Below, piece after piece: positions 46,075 to 56,151 of a stretch of DNA of 64,000 bases. Source of the DNA: Arcanobacterium phocisimile (GTDB taxonomy: Bacteria; Actinomycetota; Actinomycetes; Actinomycetales; Actinomycetaceae); NCBI RefSeq assembly GCF_016904675.1, contig NZ_CP070228.1, positions 1,426,001-1,490,000 of the forward strand, in the 5' to 3' direction. The position numbers and the translations under genes were made by a program. A model generated the notes under the pieces. The model saw nothing but the letters and a program-made list of their open reading frames with translations, was not told where the DNA came from and did no database searches. The first letter of the stretch is position 1. Every line of letters starts with the position of its first letter.

Positions 46075-46539
46075 ATGTCATACACATTGGTTTACAGGTT
46101 TGAAGATCAAAACCGAGACGGACTCACGCTACCCGCTAGCTGCATAGTCCAGATTCACACATGGCACGCTATGAACCCTGACCACAACGGAAAGGTTCTA
46201 TTTACAACTGGAAGTGGCCCAAAGCCGGACATACTTCAGCAGGTAGATCATATTATTCTGATGACCAAAGACGGTAAATATGCACTAAAAGCTGAAGTAT
46301 ATAAGTCTGGTAAACACTCTGATATCCAGAATCATCCAAAAGACTACAAGCAACCAAGCGTTTGGCCCGAAAATGACTATACCAATCCACAGGCTTGTTG
46401 GTACTGCTTGTCAGGAATTACTTCGGAATCCGTTATACAAATTGAACGAGGGGATTTCATCGACGAAAAGAACACTGACATCTTGGACCCTATCAGCAAT
46501 CAGCAATCTTGGCGGCTAGTTAAAAATCCAGCCAACTGA
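46075..46539 (+). CDS. Hypothetical protein
   Basis: A 154-residue, soluble-looking protein with no family recognised. I start at ATG 46075, behind GGAAGG; a reading from 46027 lacks a site. Trp, Tyr and His are frequent (HTWHAMNPDHNGK, ACWYCLSG), and it has no signal or membrane segment. It is a single-gene unit: a terminator hairpin follows and the guaA scar lies before it. Probably accessory cargo. Confidence 0.55.
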   Translation: MSYTLVYRFEDQNRDGLTLPASCIVQIHTWHAMNPDHNGKVLFTTGSGPKPDILQQVDHIILMTKDGKYALKAEVYKSGKHSDIQNHPKDYKQPSVWPENDYTNPQACWYCLSGITSESVIQIERGDFIDEKNTDILDPISNQQSWRLVKNPAN

Positions 46540-46607
46540 ATCTTCCGACCGGATGGAAATCTACTTTCGATAAGCTTCAGAGCGACTTACAAGTTAAACT
46601 ATCGGAC

Positions 46608-46652
46608 TACGGGAGTTTGGATTCAAATCAATACTGGATTCAAACTCCCGTA
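46608..46652 (+). terminator. Long hairpin after the hypothetical gene
   Basis: An 18-bp stem with two G-T wobbles, its core being TACGGGAGTTTG and its complement, and a 9-base loop. It starts 69 bases past the stop at 46539. No clear T-run, so terminator use is likely but not certain. Confidence 0.6.
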
Positions 46653-46745
46653 ATACCTAGAAATCGATTTTTAGCCCTCGAATCTAGCCGGTATTTTATG
46701 TGAACAACTAGAGATTGACGTGTCTATGCCCATACGCGAAACTTC

Positions 46746-48073
46746 TGAAGTGCCCCAGGTTTTGTTTCGTTTAAGCAGATGGGCATAGCTTGGGTAGGTG
46801 CAAGAAATTTGATCAGGATGCGAAGGATCGCGTCGTCCGCTTGGTAGAAGAGCATATTTTGGCGGAAAATGTTTCCATGCCAGAGCCGTGTAAAATTGCG
46901 GCACCGAATTTAGGTATTTCGTGGCATACCGGTTGGTAATCGACGCACACAGCTCGCCCTGAAAGGGCACGTTGTCGAATGCATGCCGGAGGACTTGGAA
47001 GTCGAAAATGCGCGGCTACGTTAGTGGAAATCAGGAGCTTCGCGATACTAATGAGTTCAGATAAGCAGCGTCGGCTTTTTTCGCGTTGGAACTGGCCCCG
47101 AAACATTGGTAAATGATTCGGTTCATTGATGAGTATCGAAATCGTTTCTCTACTCAGTTCATCTGCACGACGTTAAACACTCACCGTGTTGGCGGTTTCA
47201 TCACTGCTCCTGGCTATCGTCGATCAAAATCCCGTGGCGTTAGTGCTCGTAGCCTACGTGATGCTGCTGCCGATAGTGCATATCGTTGAGGTTCATGAAG
47301 GTAACTACAGTGTCTATGGGACTGGTTAAAATGTGGCACGCGTTGAACCGTGAGGGGAAAAGATATTGGTCGTGAGCAAACCGCTCGTTTGATGCGCCTT
47401 GCTGGAGTTAGTGGTAAAGGTAAGGGCCTCTCACCTGTGACAACTCGCAAACCTCAGGGGGTGAGATACTCGCCCGGGCTTGGTGCAACGTGAATGTCGA
47501 GCTCCTAGACCGAATCGGTTGTGGGTGGGGTGACATTACCTATGTCCGTACCCGTAAGGGGTTTTCTCTACACCGCTTTTGTGACCGATGTGTTCTCCCG
47601 ACGGATTGTCGGGTGGACGCTGGTCGGTTCAATGCGAACGTAAAGCGTTGCCGTTGCAGGCGCTCAATCAGGCGATCGTATGTGCGAAGAAAACAACAGG
47701 GCTGATTCACCATTGCGACCACGGCTCGCAGTATGTGTCCATTGTTTAAAATGAGTGTCTTGCCGAGCATGGGATTACTTACCTCGACCAGGACGGTTGG
47801 CGATTCCTATGACAATGCTTTGGCTGAGAACGTCAACGGTTCATTTCAAGAATGAGCTGATTCATTCATAGGTGGTCGTGGGCGGGGCGTGGCTGGATGT
47901 TGAAATCGCGGGCGTTTGAATGGGTCTCGTGGCCGAACTTGTCACGGCCTGTCCAGAGCTTGGGCTACCGTACACCGGCTGAGGTTGAACAGGAGTTTTG
48001 GAACGGCAACACCGGACCACGAAAATAATAGAAATCAAGGCACGTGCCTAGGAACAAAACCCGGGACACTTCA
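46746..48073 (+). mobile_element. IS3-family element relic (1.33 kb) with both terminal repeats
   Basis: Terminal inverted repeats are visible: TGAAGTGCCCCAGGTTTTG at 46746 and the near-complement at the other end (CCCGGGACACTTCA, ending 48073). Inside, the + strand holds broken orfA (KFDQDAKDRVVRLVEEH) and orfB pieces (DITYVRTRKGF, ALNQAIVCAKKTTGLIHH, NALAENVNGSF, YRTPAEVEQEFWNG) with many stops and frameshifts. It is dead. It sits against an IS1249-like transposase piece, as if inserted into it. A related copy in the opposite orientation lies at the right end of the window. Confidence 0.85.
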
Positions 48074-48455
48074 TATGGCCCATTGCCAAGCAACAACATG
48101 TGTCCCGTTATAGGCCACGAGTAAACACCATGAAGCGAAGTAGGTGCCATCGACCATGAGGGTTTGATATACCTCGCCAGTGGGTTGGGGATGTGGGACA
48201 GGGACATTCCAACACCATTGTTGGCTACGGCGTTGGGAACGAGTTATGGTGCGTTCTTTACGCGAACTATTACCCAGTATCGAGGTTGATGAAGCTTTTC
48301 ATTTGAGCTTCTTTGGTCAGTCCTTGTCGGTGAGCTGTTGAAGACGCACCACAGGATTTACAGCGGTAACGTGTTTTACCCGCCGAGGTCTTACCATTCT
48401 TTTTCAGCTCACCACTGCATATATCACAACGTCGTTGGTAATGGGAGGAAGTCAT
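48074..48455 (-). pseudogene. IS1249-like (IS256-type) transposase, N-terminal relic
   Basis: From ATG 48455 the minus strand encodes a zinc-ribbon start (RRCDICSGELKKNGKTSAG, RYRCKSCGASS) typical of IS1249-like transposases. After a frameshift near 48270 comes the next conserved part (PTGEVYQTLMVDGTYFASW, HVVAWQW). The gene breaks off exactly at the end of the IS3 relic. The rest of the transposase was not found beyond 46746. Confidence 0.72.
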
Positions 48456-48482
48456 GATTCTTATCTACCACAGATAAGAATC
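48456..48482. repeat. Inverted repeat at the IS1249-like gene start
   Basis: GATTCTTATCT and its perfect complement, 11 bp each with a 5-base loop, directly upstream of the ATG at 48455. It would fold in the mRNA leader and could restrain transposase translation, or be part of the element's end. Confidence 0.5.
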
Positions 48483-49012
48483 TACAACTTTCCCCTACTA
48501 CATCAATGAAAAACCCCAACTCCAGACACACTTTCTGGCCTTTAACCCTGTGTTTAACTGAGGCGAAATACGAGGATAAGGAGGCTAGCCAGCGAATGAT
48601 CGTTGGTTAGCCCGCTTAACTATGTTTGGGTGACACTACGAAGCGAGTGCGGTTAGAAGCCGACGAAACGGGTGGAACAGCAGGCTTTCCATAGGGATAC
48701 TTGTGCACAACATATAGAAAGCACAAGAAGGGTTTTATTTAAAATTTCTCAGGACATACATGCCCACTAAAGACACCGTTATGTTTTTGGACGAAATATT
48801 AGACTGATGAGAGCATCCGTTATCAAAATATTTAAGACCAATTGTTCTTTGATTATGTTGCAACACCTAGCCCACTATAATAGACAGCTAGACGTAATGT
48901 GAGAAGCATTGCTCTGTAGATATCCACGAACTACGTTCTTACATCCCTAAAGTCGCAAGAAGATTCATTTATAAAGCTTTAGTTTCAAGGACTTTTACCA
49001 GGTCTGAAAAAG
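48483..49012. other. Gene-free stretch
   Basis: No supported gene in about 530 bp. An imperfect hairpin (GCTAGCCAGCG ... CGTTGGTTAGC, about 48583-48610) and an 'AGACACACTTTCTGG' palindrome near 48525 may be ends of the IS1249-like element. The right half is AT-rich. Confidence 0.4.
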
Positions 49013-49468
49013 CTACTTACCAGAGCCTAAATTCTTTTCAATAAACTCCGCGCAAGCGTTGGTCAGAGGTTCACCAATCGCAGTCTTATAGTTAAACCCT
49101 AAGAGTTGCATCGCTTTCAATGTATCGACAGAGATGAGCGAGCTTATGCTTTCCAACCCGTCGATATTGCTATCGGGAGAGAATTGCGATAAAAGATTCA
49201 GGGCATGAGCAATAGTATTGTGTAGATGTTTAATGTCATCATCCGAAATAGTGTAACGTTCTAATTCAGCTTGATATGCTTGAGCGATTGCGATTGCTTG
49301 AGATCTATCCTGAATTAGTTCATTTATTATTTCTTCATAAGAATTGCACATCTCGTCAATGTTTTTCTTCAATCGATTTGCCGTAAATAGTGCGCTAATG
49401 CCTGATGCAGCTTTCTTGGCAGACAAAACAGCTAAATCTTTTGCTAACGATGCAACAACAGCATCCAT
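49013..49468 (-). CDS. Hypothetical helical protein
   Basis: A 151-residue, mostly alpha-helical soluble protein. The start at ATG 49468 (DAVVASLAKDLAVLS) is behind GAAAGGG. The longer frame to 49537 would prepend a hydrophobic, site-less stretch. Middle residues (about 35-100) look coiled-coil (KKNIDEMCNSYEEIINELIQ). No family recognised. It lies downstream of the defence operon on the same strand but 385 bases away, so membership is uncertain. Similar small helical proteins occur in TA and defence loci, but that is only suggestive. Confidence 0.55.
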   Translation of the reverse strand: MDAVVASLAKDLAVLSAKKAASGISALFTANRLKKNIDEMCNSYEEIINELIQDRSQAIAIAQAYQAELERYTISDDDIKHLHNTIAHALNLLSQFSPDSNIDGLESISSLISVDTLKAMQLLGFNYKTAIGEPLTNACAEFIEKNLGSGK

Positions 49469-49853
49469 GTATTTGACCCTTTCACTTTTCGTGAATGTAC
49501 TTAGATAAGGGATTAAGATAACCACAGCCATATGCATACCTAATCTAGAGATAGATATTCTTGACTGTATGGCGCGGGTTTACTTGCCTTTCTTTTCCCT
49601 GTTATCTATTGTCAATAGTTGTTTGATTGTTGTCCAGTATTCTGGCTTAAAGGCTCGTAAGTATGTCTGCGGAATGAGCTCTGTCTGTCAGACAGTGAGT
49701 TCGTATTCTTGTCTGTAGTTTAGCTGTTACTGGAACCGCTAAACTACTCAACTTTGACGGCAAAGTACTGCATGGAATACTAAGCCCAGTAGAGGCTCCA
49801 TAGCTAAAATTAGTGAATAGTACTGCTGACATATGGGCATGAATGAGCCAGCA
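49469..49853 (-). other. Gap after the defence operon
   Basis: No gene of 60 codons or more is convincing. CTGTCTG-T-CAGACAG at 49681-49695 is a short palindrome that could end transcription of the four-gene operon, although no T-run follows. Confidence 0.35.
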
Positions 49854-52800
49854 TTAATTCTCTTCAAATCCTGCCGAGCGGAATTTCAAAACCTGTGTGT
49901 TCTCGTTAATAACTCTGACCTCTGATTCTGTAAACCCTTCAAGTTTCTGAGCTTGAATATCAAGGGTAATTTGGAGTTCTACTCCTGTTCCAGCGATGCG
50001 GCTTATCACCTCGTCCACGATTCTTCCAAATGAGCGGGAATAACGATCAGGATCTAATTCAACTGAACCGAAGAAACGTGTAGCGCGTAATGAATAACTT
50101 TCCTTTTCTGCACCGTTATCTCCATCTTTAAGATCGTCCGCATTCACGTCAAATCTAGTCGTCAGATCATTGCCGTCGATTACGGTGAAGTCATCTACCA
50201 CATCTCCATTGTCTACCTCCACAATTCGATCTTTCTCAAGTTGCTCTCGAGCTTTTTGGAGGTGCACGAGCATGACGGTATCGCTAATTTGAATGTTGCA
50301 TCCCGGGTTAGGAGGAATGACTAGCCCTTGATAGCGTTCAGTTTCTGAATTCTTCCCAACTGCGATTGCAAATAGTTCTTCTTCTAAGAGCACATTATTC
50401 AGGGCATCTTCAATCGCAGTTTCGAGTACCTTTCTGCACACTAGGCGTGGCATATAGATGTAGTTTGTAAAGTTGCTCCATAGCTGCCCAACTGTAATCT
50501 CTCCAGACTTCTCCCATAGTTCTCGAAGGTCGTTATTCAGTATAGATCCTAAAATAGCGGCACCTAGTACTGTAATAAGTTGCTCATCACGCTTGAGCTT
50601 TTCACTAACTCTTTCTGCCAAAGAGAACGATTCTGACCCAGAAACCTTTTCAACAGCTAACGTAAATGGTTGTGTTGGATCAAGTTGCTGCGGATAAATA
50701 ACCCACATATAGACATCTGGAATTTTCGATGTGACTGCCTGATCAAATTTTCCAACAGAAGCCTCAGCTTGACGGCGTTGCTGTAACGATAGATTAAGAC
50801 TATCGCCAGATTCCAAAACTTTTTTCCATCCAAGATAAGTTCTCACATTTGCTTCAAGAGTTTCTAATCTATTTTTATCTGGAGCAAGGAAGATGAGCGA
50901 GTTACGATGGATACGCTGGCTTGATCCTTTGCTTTCAACAGCATGTTGAACCCACGTTAGAGTTTCGGATTCTTTTCTATCGTGTTTTGCTTGGGAGATT
51001 CGCGGAGGTAAGATCACCATACGTGTCTCTTCCAAATCTGGAATATCTGCATCAGATACTGGCGCAACATGTACGCGGTCAAAACTACCACGCTTTTTCT
51101 GCTCACTTTGAAGCCGACGGGTGATCTCATTCCAAACTGTTTCAATATCCTCACGGAGCCGTTCGGCATAATCGTTTGCTGTTTTGGTAACAGATGGTTG
51201 GGTATCAAACCAGTAATGGCCTTGTTCTTCATAGAAGTATGTTGAACGTTGCCCAAGAAGCTCAACAGCGTTAGCAAAACTGTCTAGAGCATCTCCCGGT
51301 ATTGCCGCTCCGAGCCAAACATATTGTTTATCTAAACCTTTGCGAGTACTTTTAGCGCGCGGTGCAGCTCCGAAAAATATTGTCCGTGCGATACGCCGGG
51401 TGACAATGCGCTTTCCGAGATCTGTCCGTCCGGCATCGATTTCTAACGCGGTAGCCCCTTTACCTTCGATATCAGAATCGATAATTGGCTTCCAGCGATC
51501 TTCTAGATATTGAGTTAAGTCCGTGTTAACGCTCGTTGTACCAAGGGGAACCGTACCTGGCATAATCAGTGGCGATGAATCATTGGCTGCCCACAATTCG
51601 TTAACTATTGAAGACACTAGTTTAAGAACCCCTCGAGTTCTTTGAAAGCGTTCTAGTGTTGACCAATCTTCGTAGAGCCTATCTAAAAGTTCTGGGTGTA
51701 GTGGATAAGAAGCCCGGATACGCTTTTCATAGTCGTCACTCATCGAAGTTGCTTCGCGTGGGAAATGCGCAGACTCTTTCCGATACATCTCTACATAGCT
51801 TCGTGCAACTGCGCCGATTGTTGTTATCCCTTGAGCATCCGGATCTTGGAATAATCTACGACGCACAATTTCAAAGGATTCATCTTTACTTGAAGGCCGC
51901 CACTGATCTGCCACTCGACGGATAACATTTTGGAGTCTGTCAAGGGCAAGCTGACCATTCCTGCCTCCAATTTCGATATCGCTTCCAGATCCGGTTCCTG
52001 TAGCGTCCGACGCCGGAATAGAAACTACGAGCATAACGCCCGGCACAGATCTGGCTATCTCAGTCAAAGATTGCGCAAAAGTGAATTGAGTTTCAAAGGA
52101 TCCTGCCGGTAATTCTTTATCGGTAACGAGTTGGCGTGCATAAGCAACCCACTCGTCAATAAGGATAAGCGCGGGTGAAAAACGTGTAAGTAGCGTACGC
52201 AAGGCTTCACCAGGATTCGTCCCGGCCCGGTCGTCTTCGGCAATGACATCGTATGCCTCACGCCCGCCTAGTTGCCATGCTAATTCACCCCACAGGGTAT
52301 GAACTTCAGTCCCGTCTTCCTTGATAATAGGCGACCCAGGTTTGAGATAGGTGCCGACAAGAGCTACCCTGCGCACATTTAGGGAAGAAAGATCGGGATT
52401 ATTATTTGTCGCAATAAGCTCTTGGACTTCCTCCGGGAATTCCTGCGTAGCAGTTCCGCCAAAGAGATGATAGAGGGCAAGCATGGAGTGGGTTTTGCCG
52501 CCACCGAAGTTCGTCTGCAAGTTGACGACTGGACTCGCACTAGTTTCTCCGTTCAATCGGCGGAGTGCACGGGAGAGAAGATCGCGTAGCCCTTCTGTGA
52601 GGTAAGTACGGTTGAAGAATTCAACCGGGTCACGATACTCTGGACTCGAAATTTGCCCACTATGCACAAGATGAAGATCAGCCGCAAATTCTGCTGCAGT
52701 AAAATCACCCCTGGCAACATCCTCGTGTGGTTGCACTATTTCACGCCAAGACGGAAGATGTGAGCCTATCCGAATTGTCTCTTGATTCTTACGTACTTTT

Positions 52801-53246
52801 TGGCGTTTCTGCTCTTCGAATACCGAACGTTGCAGATCTCTATGGATCTTTTGTACATCATCAGCCGAATCAGGAGAATCGACGGCTCGAAGTAGACGCT
52901 CTATTGTGTCAAGTGCCCGCAAGGTATCGTCTGATGAGAATCTTTCGATATGAGCCCACGAGTTCCGAGTTTCACGCAATTCTGCAGCAAATCCTTGTTG
53001 GGCACGAGACAAAATATCTTTGAACTCGTAACCTTTTTCAGTGATTGCGCGTAACTGCACGTACACATCTTCTTTAGTCAAGATACGTGGTGAAGAATTA
53101 TGTCTATGGGCATCTTCTTCCGCCATTTTCATAGGCCAGTCCGAAGTCTCATAGTATTGCGTCATGACAGTATCAACCACATCAATAAGACCTTCGGATA
53201 GCAGATCGAATGCTTTACCCACTCGCTCTCGGTTGTTGCTCGCCAT
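49854..53246 (-). CDS. DUF499 ATPase with N-terminal Swt1-type HEPN domain
   Basis: About 1130 residues, last gene of the operon. The N-terminus (1-110) is a HEPN/Swt1-like helical domain with the motif RNSWAH (residues 94-99), matching the HEPN RNase signature Rx4H. A large DUF499 ATPase follows: Walker A NFGGGKTHSMLALYH near 247, Walker B LILIDEWVAYARQL near 365, and a Ser-Ile-Pro-Ala-Ser-Asp sensor region after VVSIPASDA. Two ATGs lie close together; the one at 53246 is better spaced from GAGGG than 53252. DUF499 proteins accompany DUF1156 methyltransferases in anti-phage loci. The mechanism is not established. Confidence 0.87.
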   Translation of the reverse strand: MASNNRERVGKAFDLLSEGLIDVVDTVMTQYYETSDWPMKMAEEDAHRHNSSPRILTKEDVYVQLRAITEKGYEFKDILSRAQQGFAAELRETRNSWAHIERFSSDDTLRALDTIERLLRAVDSPDSADDVQKIHRDLQRSVFEEQKRQKVRKNQETIRIGSHLPSWREIVQPHEDVARGDFTAAEFAADLHLVHSGQISSPEYRDPVEFFNRTYLTEGLRDLLSRALRRLNGETSASPVVNLQTNFGGGKTHSMLALYHLFGGTATQEFPEEVQELIATNNNPDLSSLNVRRVALVGTYLKPGSPIIKEDGTEVHTLWGELAWQLGGREAYDVIAEDDRAGTNPGEALRTLLTRFSPALILIDEWVAYARQLVTDKELPAGSFETQFTFAQSLTEIARSVPGVMLVVSIPASDATGTGSGSDIEIGGRNGQLALDRLQNVIRRVADQWRPSSKDESFEIVRRRLFQDPDAQGITTIGAVARSYVEMYRKESAHFPREATSMSDDYEKRIRASYPLHPELLDRLYEDWSTLERFQRTRGVLKLVSSIVNELWAANDSSPLIMPGTVPLGTTSVNTDLTQYLEDRWKPIIDSDIEGKGATALEIDAGRTDLGKRIVTRRIARTIFFGAAPRAKSTRKGLDKQYVWLGAAIPGDALDSFANAVELLGQRSTYFYEEQGHYWFDTQPSVTKTANDYAERLREDIETVWNEITRRLQSEQKKRGSFDRVHVAPVSDADIPDLEETRMVILPPRISQAKHDRKESETLTWVQHAVESKGSSQRIHRNSLIFLAPDKNRLETLEANVRTYLGWKKVLESGDSLNLSLQQRRQAEASVGKFDQAVTSKIPDVYMWVIYPQQLDPTQPFTLAVEKVSGSESFSLAERVSEKLKRDEQLITVLGAAILGSILNNDLRELWEKSGEITVGQLWSNFTNYIYMPRLVCRKVLETAIEDALNNVLLEEELFAIAVGKNSETERYQGLVIPPNPGCNIQISDTVMLVHLQKAREQLEKDRIVEVDNGDVVDDFTVIDGNDLTTRFDVNADDLKDGDNGAEKESYSLRATRFFGSVELDPDRYSRSFGRIVDEVISRIAGTGVELQITLDIQAQKLEGFTESEVRVINENTQVLKFRSAGFEEN

Positions 53247-53326
53247 TTTCATCCCTCATATTCCTCAAGTACATAACATCTTCGTTTAAGTACTAATCAT
53301 CCTTTTAAAAACTGTAGCTTAATGCT

Positions 53327-56104
53327 TCAGCTCTTGTCTTCACCCAAATCTAAAGCTCCTTGATATTCCGTTTCCGCAACTAGAACATAGCTACTAACTT
53401 GCGTGTTTATATCACTCCATGCACTAACTAATCCATTAAACAGGAGCGCATCCTTCGTATCGTTTTTCTTCTCAGCTTCATGAAAGAGGAGAAATCCTAG
53501 TTCTTTAACTGCATCGGTGTTAATGCGCTGCTGCACATAAGCGAGTAGTTCAGCAACTTTATCAAGACCGTTCTTTTCCATAATGGCAGCTAGCCGAACT
53601 GTAGCTTCCCAAACACTGACTCGTTGATCCATAAGAATGTTCCATTCGCCGTCTAACTGAGATGGAGAAAGCAGCCGGGCTTTTCCTCCTTTCGCTTCGA
53701 AGATTCCACCACGTTCGAGAGCTCCAATTGAGGTATCTGATGAGCGCGCAAGTTGATCAGCAATACCTGAGTCTCCTTGTTTCCACCCGTACTGGCGATA
53801 CCATTTCACCGCAAAGCGAGTATCTGGATCAAAGTCAGTTTCCTGTTCACCAAGAACATCGTCCAAGGTCGAATTAATGAGCATAAGTGCGTCTTTAACA
53901 CTCATATCTCGCCCATCCGCCTCCCGCACTCGCGCATAGCGTGAGAATACTGAGATACCTGGCCCTATCGCTGCTTGAGCAAGATCGACTGGCGCAATTG
54001 TTCCCTGCATAAGAGTACGCAAAGCTTCTGGCAGTTCAGATTTCAATGCCGCAATAAACGTACGTCGTGTGATGGTTGCTGCATTCTCTGGCCGCGGGCG
54101 ACAGGCAAGCACAATTGAAGAAGCCAGTGCATTAGTTCCTTGCGATAACATTCGGTTGGATAATTCACTACGCATTGGCCACGTAGCCGTAATTTCCCAT
54201 CCTGCCTCAATGAGACCACTTAATAAGGTGTACCACCCGGTGGAAGTAGATCCATCAGCTTTTCCATCTTGCTGCTTATAAGCGTAGTAGACTGTCATCG
54301 GCACATCTGTAATAGCCCCTTGACGTGCCCGCTCAAAAACTGCATTAAAACCGCTGACGAAGAACTGTGCCGCGCCTTCTTTCCCATTATGTCGATAGGG
54401 ATTTGCAACAAGTTCATCCGTTTTAGGCGTAAGCATCGTTCCAACAATACTCGGATGGATATCCGCTAAAGATCGCCGTAACCAGACGTAGAAAAAGTCA
54501 GACAAATCTGCATAGCCAATATTGTCGTAGTAAGGCGGGTCAGTAGAAATCACCAGGTTGGAGTAATTACGACTTGTGGCACTAATCTGTTCTGCTCTAC
54601 CTTGCGAAACAGCCGGTGTATGCGCGAGAGCTTTCGCCACCCATTCGATCTGCCCTAAGAAATTTCCTGAGGAGGATGAGAAGGGATTAACTTCTGCATA
54701 GTCCCACACCATGGGAATAGCTTGCCGAGCGAAAACGTTTCGCACACTCTCTCTACTCGAATCCCAACTGCATAAGCTTGAAGATCGATCTGCTAGCCGG
54801 CTAACTCCAAGCGCTAGATATGTTGTGACCGCATCCGCATATGCCTGTGCTCCATGTCCGCCATTTTCTAAGCGATCGCCTTCCGGCAAGCCGGCCGCGA
54901 GCGCATCGGCGAGTACTCGTTCTCGTGCTTCACCCACCAAATCGCTTAAAGTCGTCATCGCGACTAACTGTCGATTAGTGAATAAGTCTCCCCATCGAGT
55001 CATTCCGTATCGGTAAACATTTATTCGTCCTGGCCAATCAAATATCTCTGAATCTGGGACAATGTCTGGAGATTTTATCTGAGGTATTTTAGAATGAAAA
55101 TCCGTTGGCGTTATATAAATCCGTCCACGACTAGTATCAGCTACTACAGCCACGAGCTTCGCCCCTAAACGGCCACTTCTCGCTTCTGATCGAATGTAAT
55201 CAAACCCAATTGGCGTACCATCACTCACAGATACTGCACCTTGCCGATTAACTGTCCCATCTTCATCGCCCGTTGGACCATTCGCGTCATGCACAACCTC
55301 ATAGCGCATCTGGCCGTTCTCTACGCTGGCTCGAATCCAGGCTTCTTTCCCTTTCTTTTTGCTCAACCACCACGAATTTACCAAGGGAACCTCAATAGGA
55401 TTTGCCGGGTTTGGATTTATCACTGTGCGCGCCCATTTCCAGGCAATCACTGTGTGCAGTTCGCCATCAGGACCGCTTACTTGAGGATAGAGATGCCCGA
55501 TTCGCCGATATGCCTCATCACGCATCCATTGTCCGTAATAGAGCACATCTTCCGAGAGTCCTTCAGCTCGTAAATATATCGGCTGATCCAAACTACCGGG
55601 ATGGATAGGTGCTTTTCCAGAGAATTTTGAAGGTATCTCTATCAAAGATTTATTCAGCAATACCGCGAGCGGATTGAGATCGCTCGCATAAGACTCAAGG
55701 CCAAAGCGTTGAGCTTCCAATGGAATAGAGCCTCCACCAGCAAAAGGATCGAGAACTGAAGGTAATTTCCCACCATTACTTTTACGAATTTCTTCCTGCG
55801 CTTGAGCGAAGAGAGCTTCATCGTTGCTGTTTTCCCAGATCACTAAACGCTCTATTAGCTTATGTAAGCGGGCTCGTTCAGCATCTTGTTCCTCAACCGT
55901 GGGGAACTCTTCGGGACGTGCGACAGGATCATCAACAAGTTGGGCAAACAAGACTGCACGCGCAGTTGCTAACGGCTTTCTAGACCAATAAAGATGAAGT
56001 GTTGAGGGATTTCCGTGTCGTATCGATTTTTCACGTTTCGAAGCGGCATTAATAGCTTCCAAAGGTAGCGAAGTTTCGATTAACTTCTTTTTATGCGTAC
56101 TCAC
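53327..56104 (-). CDS. DUF1156 DNA adenine methyltransferase
   Basis: About 925 residues. The DUF1156 N-terminus is unmistakable (KKKLIETSLPLEAINAASKREKSIRHGNPSTLHLYWSR). SAM-binding motif I is DPFAGGGSIPLEAQRFG near residue 118, and the catalytic motif IV DPPYYDNIGYADLSDFFYVWLR is near 520, as in N6-adenine or N4-cytosine methyltransferases. GTG 56104 matches the conserved N-terminus; TTG 56128 is possible. It presumably marks host DNA so that the partner proteins spare it. It lies 47 bases from the helicase stop and 80 bases from the DUF499 start. Confidence 0.9.
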   Translation of the reverse strand: MSTHKKKLIETSLPLEAINAASKREKSIRHGNPSTLHLYWSRKPLATARAVLFAQLVDDPVARPEEFPTVEEQDAERARLHKLIERLVIWENSNDEALFAQAQEEIRKSNGGKLPSVLDPFAGGGSIPLEAQRFGLESYASDLNPLAVLLNKSLIEIPSKFSGKAPIHPGSLDQPIYLRAEGLSEDVLYYGQWMRDEAYRRIGHLYPQVSGPDGELHTVIAWKWARTVINPNPANPIEVPLVNSWWLSKKKGKEAWIRASVENGQMRYEVVHDANGPTGDEDGTVNRQGAVSVSDGTPIGFDYIRSEARSGRLGAKLVAVVADTSRGRIYITPTDFHSKIPQIKSPDIVPDSEIFDWPGRINVYRYGMTRWGDLFTNRQLVAMTTLSDLVGEARERVLADALAAGLPEGDRLENGGHGAQAYADAVTTYLALGVSRLADRSSSLCSWDSSRESVRNVFARQAIPMVWDYAEVNPFSSSSGNFLGQIEWVAKALAHTPAVSQGRAEQISATSRNYSNLVISTDPPYYDNIGYADLSDFFYVWLRRSLADIHPSIVGTMLTPKTDELVANPYRHNGKEGAAQFFVSGFNAVFERARQGAITDVPMTVYYAYKQQDGKADGSTSTGWYTLLSGLIEAGWEITATWPMRSELSNRMLSQGTNALASSIVLACRPRPENAATITRRTFIAALKSELPEALRTLMQGTIAPVDLAQAAIGPGISVFSRYARVREADGRDMSVKDALMLINSTLDDVLGEQETDFDPDTRFAVKWYRQYGWKQGDSGIADQLARSSDTSIGALERGGIFEAKGGKARLLSPSQLDGEWNILMDQRVSVWEATVRLAAIMEKNGLDKVAELLAYVQQRINTDAVKELGFLLFHEAEKKNDTKDALLFNGLVSAWSDINTQVSSYVLVAETEYQGALDLGEDKS

Positions 56105-56151
56105 TAGACCACTTTCACCTAATATCAATAAATGCTGTAGCAGTATTGCCT

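Noticed and set aside
47214-47770. Several 70-80 codon frames around the IS3 relic
   Set aside because: They are shadows or fragments of the broken transposase genes and carry no independent signal.
49013-49468. Treating the small helical gene as a fifth member of the defence operon
   Set aside because: A 385-base gap with a palindrome separates it from the DUF499 gene, and no family link is seen; membership is left open.
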